A DNA stretch of 64,000 bases from an uncultured Lachnospiraceae bacterium (lineage in GTDB: Bacteria > Bacillota > Clostridia > Lachnospirales > Lachnospiraceae), in NCBI GenBank assembly GCA_910579505.1, contig CAJTTZ010000001.1, positions 310,001 through 374,000 of the forward strand, given 5' to 3'. Positions 59,728 to 64,000 of this stretch are shown here, piece by piece. Below the pieces are notes generated by a model. It saw only the letters and a program-made list of their open reading frames with translations, did not search any database and was not told the DNA's origin. Both the position numbers and the translations under genes were made by a program. The first letter of the stretch is position 1; each line of letters opens with the position of its first letter.

Positions 59728-59738
59728 GCACCTTTTAT

Positions 59739-61166
59739 TTACAAAACGTTTGCCATAAACTCTCCGTCCTCGTCGTAGCCAAGCTGCGCCGCCGTACCGT
59801 TGTAGACCTGTACCAGAAAAACCTTATCCGTGCGGCTGAGTAACCCTGTTCCGTCATCGTAATACTCGTTGATGGTATAATAGTCTTCTTCCATAACCCG
59901 CAGCACGGAACTGAACTGATAGCTCAGGACGCCGCTCTGTCTCGGGTTTTTCCCTGTCACATCAGTCAGGTATCCGATCTCCACCAGCCGATTGACCAAA
60001 TTAGTCACTGCCGTCTCTGTGGGGATGGCTCCCCGCAGTCTGAGCGTATAGGTACGCGTCGTCACCTCGCTTGCGATGCCTTCACTGCTGATATTTACAA
60101 ATTTGAACAGCGTCTTTCCGAGCGGCATGGGTATCGGACCCGTATAGGGCACACTGTCCGCGGTAGGCTCCGACTCGTCCGTGGTATAGAAGGTCTTGCA
60201 GCCCTCCGCGGGCTCCACGGCAATCATCATGGCTTCCGTGTATTCGCCGCTGTAAAGTCCCACAACCGGCGCGTTTGGCACGGCAAGATTTATCACATAA
60301 GTCTTCGTGACGATATCGCTCTCAATCCCATAGTCGTTTACAAAGAAAGCGCTTACTGTATATTCGCCCGTTTCCAGAAAGAGCGGCGACGTATAGATCT
60401 GGCTGTTTTTGTCCGGCTTTGTTCCATCCATGGTGTAGTAGATCGTCCCCGCCGTGTTGGAACTCAGCTTCAGGGGGATCACCTCCGCATAGCTGCCCTC
60501 GACGTAGCTGAATTCCGGCTCCATGGCGAGATAGCCCTGGAACATGCTCACAATCCGCTCATTGTCACAGGCGCGCAGCAATTCATTAATCAGCCCGTAT
60601 TCTTTCTCATTGGCATAGATCGTGATGATCTTCCCGTAAGCCTCCTCCACGTCTTCCTCAGCGTATCTTTGGGCGGTGTCCCTGTCAATAATTTTCATGA
60701 GCGCCGACAGCGCGTAATTATCCATCTGCTGCAGATAATAATAATCTGCCTCCAGAAAAAGAATCCTCGCTTCCTCCGGATAATCCGCATAGGCCGCCTC
60801 CAGACAGGCAATCGCCTCACTGTAAGCCCCTCTTTCCGCGTAGGCCGCCGCCTTGCTGATCTGGTAGTCCACCGTATGGATATGGTAAGCGTAGAGGGCA
60901 TAGGAAATAAGCGCCGCCAGCAGAAGAATCGCAAAAGCAAGGATCACCTGCGGTTTCCGGCTTCCTTTTCCCATCCTGACGACAATCTCCTCGTCGTCTT
61001 CCTCCTCGTCGATATCCTCCTGCGAAGAGATAAGCGTGGAAAGTGTTTCCGTTATGCTGTTTTCTATTTCCGGTTCGAAATCCGGGACGATCTGGATCTC
61101 CTCCCCGCACTTGTCGCAGAGCAGATAGCCGTCCGGCATTTCATGTCCGCAATGGGGACACTTCAT
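59739..61166 (-). CDS. Zinc-ribbon, membrane-anchored protein with TPR-like and chitobiase-type repeats
   Basis: A 475-residue protein of unknown job. Residues 1-25 are a zinc ribbon (CPHCGHEMPDGYLLCDKCGEE), a membrane helix lies near 78-97 (VILAFAILLLAALISYALYAY), then TPR-like helices (ISKAAAYAERGAYSEAIACLEAAYADYPEEARILFLEADYYY) to about 240. Two chitobiase/beta-hexosaminidase C-terminal-type modules follow, TIYYTMDGTKPDKNSQIYTSPLFLETGEYTVSAFFVND and TFYTTDESEPTADSVPYTGPIPM, and a last domain of about 80 residues. The helix puts the ribbon inside and the modules outside. It sits between folD and nfnA. Confidence 0.88.
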   Translation of the reverse strand: MKCPHCGHEMPDGYLLCDKCGEEIQIVPDFEPEIENSITETLSTLISSQEDIDEEEDDEEIVVRMGKGSRKPQVILAFAILLLAALISYALYAYHIHTVDYQISKAAAYAERGAYSEAIACLEAAYADYPEEARILFLEADYYYLQQMDNYALSALMKIIDRDTAQRYAEEDVEEAYGKIITIYANEKEYGLINELLRACDNERIVSMFQGYLAMEPEFSYVEGSYAEVIPLKLSSNTAGTIYYTMDGTKPDKNSQIYTSPLFLETGEYTVSAFFVNDYGIESDIVTKTYVINLAVPNAPVVGLYSGEYTEAMMIAVEPAEGCKTFYTTDESEPTADSVPYTGPIPMPLGKTLFKFVNISSEGIASEVTTRTYTLRLRGAIPTETAVTNLVNRLVEIGYLTDVTGKNPRQSGVLSYQFSSVLRVMEEDYYTINEYYDDGTGLLSRTDKVFLVQVYNGTAAQLGYDEDGEFMANVL

Positions 61167-61243
61167 AGGCCGTTCCCTTCTTTGCTGTCATTTCCCTCAG
61201 ACCATTGGTCAGCCGTCAAATTCATGCCTGCACGAATTGTCAG

Positions 61244-62092
61244 CTAACTGTGGTCTGGCTGAACTGCTGCACAACAGTTATACATGAGCATGGCGATTGT
61301 CATCGGTCCAACACCGCCCGGCACCGGGGTAATAGCGCTGCACACAGGCGCCACGTCCTCATAGTTCACATCGCCGCATAGTTTATTGTTTTCATTCCTG
61401 TGGATACCCACGTCGATCACCACCGCGCCCTCTTTCACGTACTCCCTGGTAATCATTTTCGGCTTCCCTACCGCCACAACGAGAATATCGGCGCGTTTCG
61501 TCACTTCCTTCAAATCCTTTGTACGTGAATGGGCCACCGTCACCGTGCCGTTCTCCCGAAGCAGCAATAGCGCCATGGGTTTTCCAACGATATTGCTTCT
61601 GCCGATCACCACGCACTCCCTGCCCGCAATCTCGATTCCCGAACGCTTCAAAAGCTGGATGATCCCGGCTGGCGTACAGGAAACAAATCCCGGCTGCCCG
61701 ATGCAGAGCGCCCCTACGCTCTGGGGATGAAAACCGTCCACGTCCTTTTTCGGGTCAATGGCGCGGATCACCGTATCTTCGTCAATATGCGAAGGCAGGG
61801 GGAGCTGCACAAGGATACCGTTTACCGTTTCCTTGTCATTCAACTCCCGGATCAGGTCTAAAAGTTCCTCCTGGGTCGTCTCCTCTGCAAGTTCATAGGC
61901 AAGGGATTCAATCCCCACATAGGCGCAGGCTTTCTTCTTATTCCCCACATAAACGCTGGATGCGGGGTCATCGCCCACCTGTATCACCGCAAGGCACACC
62001 TTTTTCCCGTGCGCGGCAAGCGCTGCAACCTGTTCCTTAACTTCGTCCTTAATCTGCGCCGAAATGGCTTTTCCGTCTATAATCTGCGGCAT
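61244..62092 (-). CDS. folD: Methylene-THF dehydrogenase / methenyl-THF cyclohydrolase
   Basis: Two-function enzyme of one-carbon metabolism: cyclises and oxidises or reduces between 10-formyl-THF and 5,10-methylene-THF with NADP. The 282-residue protein has the catalytic Lys in YVGNKKKACAYVGI near residue 51, the conserved VQLPLPSHIDEDTVIRAIDPKKDVDGFHPQSVG, and the nucleotide loop GRSNIVGKPMALLLL near 165. PGGVGPMTIAML is near the end. The start at 62092 is preferred; an ATG at 62122 is possible. It follows fhs, with the second copy of the GAATGCC hairpin between. Confidence 0.96.
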   Translation of the reverse strand: MPQIIDGKAISAQIKDEVKEQVAALAAHGKKVCLAVIQVGDDPASSVYVGNKKKACAYVGIESLAYELAEETTQEELLDLIRELNDKETVNGILVQLPLPSHIDEDTVIRAIDPKKDVDGFHPQSVGALCIGQPGFVSCTPAGIIQLLKRSGIEIAGRECVVIGRSNIVGKPMALLLLRENGTVTVAHSRTKDLKEVTKRADILVVAVGKPKMITREYVKEGAVVIDVGIHRNENNKLCGDVNYEDVAPVCSAITPVPGGVGPMTIAMLMYNCCAAVQPDHS

Positions 62093-62142
62093 TTTCCCAT
62101 TGTCCTTTCTCCCATTCTTCATCTCAAATCAATGCACAGAGC

Positions 62143-62171
62143 GGAGAATGCCGTCTTTTCAGGCATTCTCC
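62143..62171 (-). repeat. GAATGCC hairpin, copy between fhs and folD
   Basis: Perfect ten-base arms GGAGAATGCC and GGCATTCTCC around nine bases, 51 bases before the folD start. The nearby palindrome AGAAGTACTTCT (62222-62233), just after the fhs stop, has a partner in the copy at 58731. Confidence 0.7.
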
Positions 62172-62240
62172 TGTGTGAGACTCAGTACTTCATAGCGAGG
62201 CAGCCACTGCTGCCAAGCTTTAGAAGTACTTCTCACACCG

Positions 62241-63911
62241 TTAAAATAACCCGACGATCTTTCCGTCGTCATCCACGTCGATCCGATAGGCCGCAGGAGT
62301 CTTCGGCAGTCCCGGCATGGTCATCACGTCGCCTGTCAGCGCGACTACAAAACCCGCGCCTGCGGACACATAGACCTCCCGCACATGCATCTCAAAACCA
62401 ACCGGCCGTCCCAAAAGCTTCGGGTCATCCGAGAGCGAATACTGCGTCTTTGCAATGCAGACGGGCAGTCTCCCAAATCCGGCGCTCTCCAATCTCTCCA
62501 GCTGCTTCTTTGCCGCCGCCGTGTAGGTTACGCCGCCTGCCCCGTAGATTTCCGACGCAACGGTGTGAATTTTTTCCGTCAGGGAAAGATCATCGTCGTA
62601 GAGCGGTGCAAAAAGGCTCACTTTATTCTCCAGCGTATCCAGCACTTTCCCCGCCAGAGCCTCTCCTCCCTGTCCGCCTTTTTCCCAGACTTCCGCAAGG
62701 GAGAACTCGCAGTCCCTGTCCTCACAGAACTTCTGCACATAGTCGATTTCTTCCTGTGTGTCCGAAGCGAAGGCATTTAACGCAACTACAATGGGCACCC
62801 CGTATTTATGGATATTCGAGATGTGCTTCTCCAGATTGACGATGCCTGCCTGTAACGCCTTCATATCCTTTCTGGACAGTTCCTCCTTCGCTGCGCCGCC
62901 GTTGTATTTCAGTGCCCTTACCGTGGCCACAAGCACCACCGCGTCCGGCTTTAAATCCGCCATCCGGCACTTGATATCAAAGAATTTCTCCGCTCCAAGG
63001 TCAGCGCCGAAGCCCGCCTCCGTAATCACATAATCCGCCATCTTAAGCGCAGTCTTTGTCGCCATCACAGAGTTGCAGCCATGGGCGATATTCGCGAACG
63101 GACCGCCGTGCACGAGGGCCGGCGTATGTTCCAGCGTCTGGATCAGGTTCGGTTTCATGGCGTCTTTCAAAAGTGCCGCCATCGCGCCCACAGCCTGCAA
63201 ATCCTTAGCCGTCACAGGCTCCCCGGAATAGTCGTAGGCCACGATAATCCGGGACAGCCGTTCCTTCAGATCCTTAAAATCCGAGGCAAGACAGAGAATC
63301 GCCATGATCTCGGAAGCCACGGTAATGATGAAGTGGTCCTCGCGCACCGTACCGTTTGCCTTGCCGCCCATACCGATCACGATATTGCGCAGCGCCCTGT
63401 CGTTCATGTCCAGACATCTCTTCCACACGATCTGTCTGGGATCAATCCGCAGCAGGTTCCCCTGTTGGATGTGATTGTCCAAAAGCGCCGCCAGCAGATT
63501 GTTCGCGGCGGTAATCGCGTGGAAATCGCCCGTAAAATGAAGATTTAAATCCTCCATCGGCACAACCTGGGAATAGCCGCCGCCTGCCGCGCCGCCCTTG
63601 ATGCCGAAGCACGGTCCTAAAGAAGGCTCCCTAAGGGCAATGACAGCCTTTTTGCCGAGTCTGGCAAAAGCCTGTCCAAGTCCCACGGTAATCGTGGTTT
63701 TCCCTTCCCCCGCAGGAGTAGGGTTGATCGCCGTCACCAGAATCAGCCGTCCCTCCGGGTTCTTTTTGATTCTCTCTATGTATTCTTCCGAAAGTTTCGC
63801 TTTATATTTGCCGTAAACCTCCAGGTCTTCCTGTTCTATGCCGATACGCCCCGCTACCTCCGCAATCGGGGTAAGCTCCGCCGCCTGGGCAATCTCAATA
63901 TCTGTTTTCAT
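62241..63911 (-). CDS. fhs: Formate-tetrahydrofolate ligase
   Basis: Makes 10-formyl-THF from formate, THF and ATP, the entry step of the methyl branch of acetogenesis and also used in purine synthesis. The 556-residue length is standard. The P-loop is NPTPAGEGKTTITVGLGQAF near residue 65, and REPSLGPCFGIKGGAAGGGYSQVVPMEDLNLHFTGDFHAI near 95-133 is the family hallmark. AGGAGA lies five bases before the ATG. It is followed by folD; a few bases upstream is the end of another gene. Confidence 0.98.
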   Translation of the reverse strand: MKTDIEIAQAAELTPIAEVAGRIGIEQEDLEVYGKYKAKLSEEYIERIKKNPEGRLILVTAINPTPAGEGKTTITVGLGQAFARLGKKAVIALREPSLGPCFGIKGGAAGGGYSQVVPMEDLNLHFTGDFHAITAANNLLAALLDNHIQQGNLLRIDPRQIVWKRCLDMNDRALRNIVIGMGGKANGTVREDHFIITVASEIMAILCLASDFKDLKERLSRIIVAYDYSGEPVTAKDLQAVGAMAALLKDAMKPNLIQTLEHTPALVHGGPFANIAHGCNSVMATKTALKMADYVITEAGFGADLGAEKFFDIKCRMADLKPDAVVLVATVRALKYNGGAAKEELSRKDMKALQAGIVNLEKHISNIHKYGVPIVVALNAFASDTQEEIDYVQKFCEDRDCEFSLAEVWEKGGQGGEALAGKVLDTLENKVSLFAPLYDDDLSLTEKIHTVASEIYGAGGVTYTAAAKKQLERLESAGFGRLPVCIAKTQYSLSDDPKLLGRPVGFEMHVREVYVSAGAGFVVALTGDVMTMPGLPKTPAAYRIDVDDDGKIVGLF

Positions 63912-63937
63912 ATGCCTCTCCTTTCAGAAGCTTTTGC

Positions 63938-63965
63938 GCAGAATGCAGCTTTTCAGGCATTCTCA
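63938..63965 (-). repeat. GAATGCC hairpin, copy before fhs
   Basis: Arms TGAGAATGCC and GCATTCTGC around about nine bases. It begins in the stop codon of the partial upstream gene and ends 26 bases before fhs. Confidence 0.55.
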
Positions 63966-64000
63966 CTCCAGCATCTGCTCAAACTCCTCAGCGCTCATCA
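63963..64000 (-). CDS. 3' end of an unidentified gene upstream of fhs
   Basis: Only the last eleven or so codons are in the window, ending MSAEEFEQMLE and TGA at 63963-63965. The frame is open to the window edge. Too little is seen to name it. Its stop lies within the hairpin at 63938 and it is 51 bases from the fhs start, so it may be in one operon with fhs. Confidence 0.5.
   Translation of the reverse strand, partial: MSAEEFEQMLE

Overview
The window reads as an ordinary, gene-dense stretch of chromosome from a spore-forming, anaerobic Gram-positive bacterium of the class Clostridia, most like the Lachnospiraceae. This rests on the mix of genes: sporulation genes (ylbJ, yqfC, yqfD, a BofC-like protein, a SpoVB-like flippase), the two-subunit Firmicutes glycogen pair glgC-glgD, an acetogen-type one-carbon and redox set (fhs, folD, nfnA, nfnB), a short HisG with HisZ, recU, and roughly even base composition with AGGAGG-type ribosome sites. 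There are no rRNA or tRNA genes, no CRISPR array, no insertion sequence and no phage. About 85 percent of the genes lie on the minus strand.

Layout. 1-3807: end of a histidine operon (hisZ-hisG-SIMPL protein-hisD) with a clear sigma-A promoter and inverted repeats in its leader. 3846-7865: recU, an RluA-type pseudouridine synthase, a short-chain dehydrogenase and small unknowns. 8058-10498: glgC-glgD on the plus strand, closed by a textbook terminator. 10501-15830: YgiQ radical SAM protein, a 30-residue coupled peptide, a HAD phosphatase, YlbJ (plus strand) and a membrane-bound cell-wall amidase. 15878-22184: a two-subunit type IIA topoisomerase, rsmD, coaD and a coiled-coil protein in one direction. 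22356-24426: an unknown protein and a membrane diguanylate cyclase. 25356-37175: leucine and isoleucine/valine synthesis (leuC, leuD, ilvB, two different small subunits, ilvC), a two-component system between them, and metH. 37169-40500: a lipoprotein, an ArsR-HMA metal-response pair and a chemotaxis receptor. 40575-44829: proB and proA around three other genes. 44869-55876: two flavoproteins, BofC-like protein, flippase, ybeY, a degenerate PgpH-like protein, phoH, yqfD, yqfC, rlmH. 55968-64000: MORN protein, nfnB, nfnA, zinc-ribbon protein, folD, fhs.

How it fits together. The window covers amino-acid synthesis, folate one-carbon metabolism (fhs makes formyl-THF, folD interconverts formyl- and methylene-THF, the cyclo-ligase recovers folinic acid, metH uses methyl-THF) and the NADPH supply for it through NfnAB. 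I found no convincing new multi-gene system. The most interesting signals are regulatory and evolutionary: a near-identical 19-base motif at the same 31-base distance from a -10 box in front of a response regulator and of a MORN protein; four related hairpins all placed just upstream of fhs, folD, nfnB and metH; a PgpH-position protein that has lost its HD metal site; two tandem acetolactate synthase small subunits; and a topoisomerase A subunit without a GyrA box. Start sites were chosen by ribosome-site spacing and often differ from the longest reading frame.
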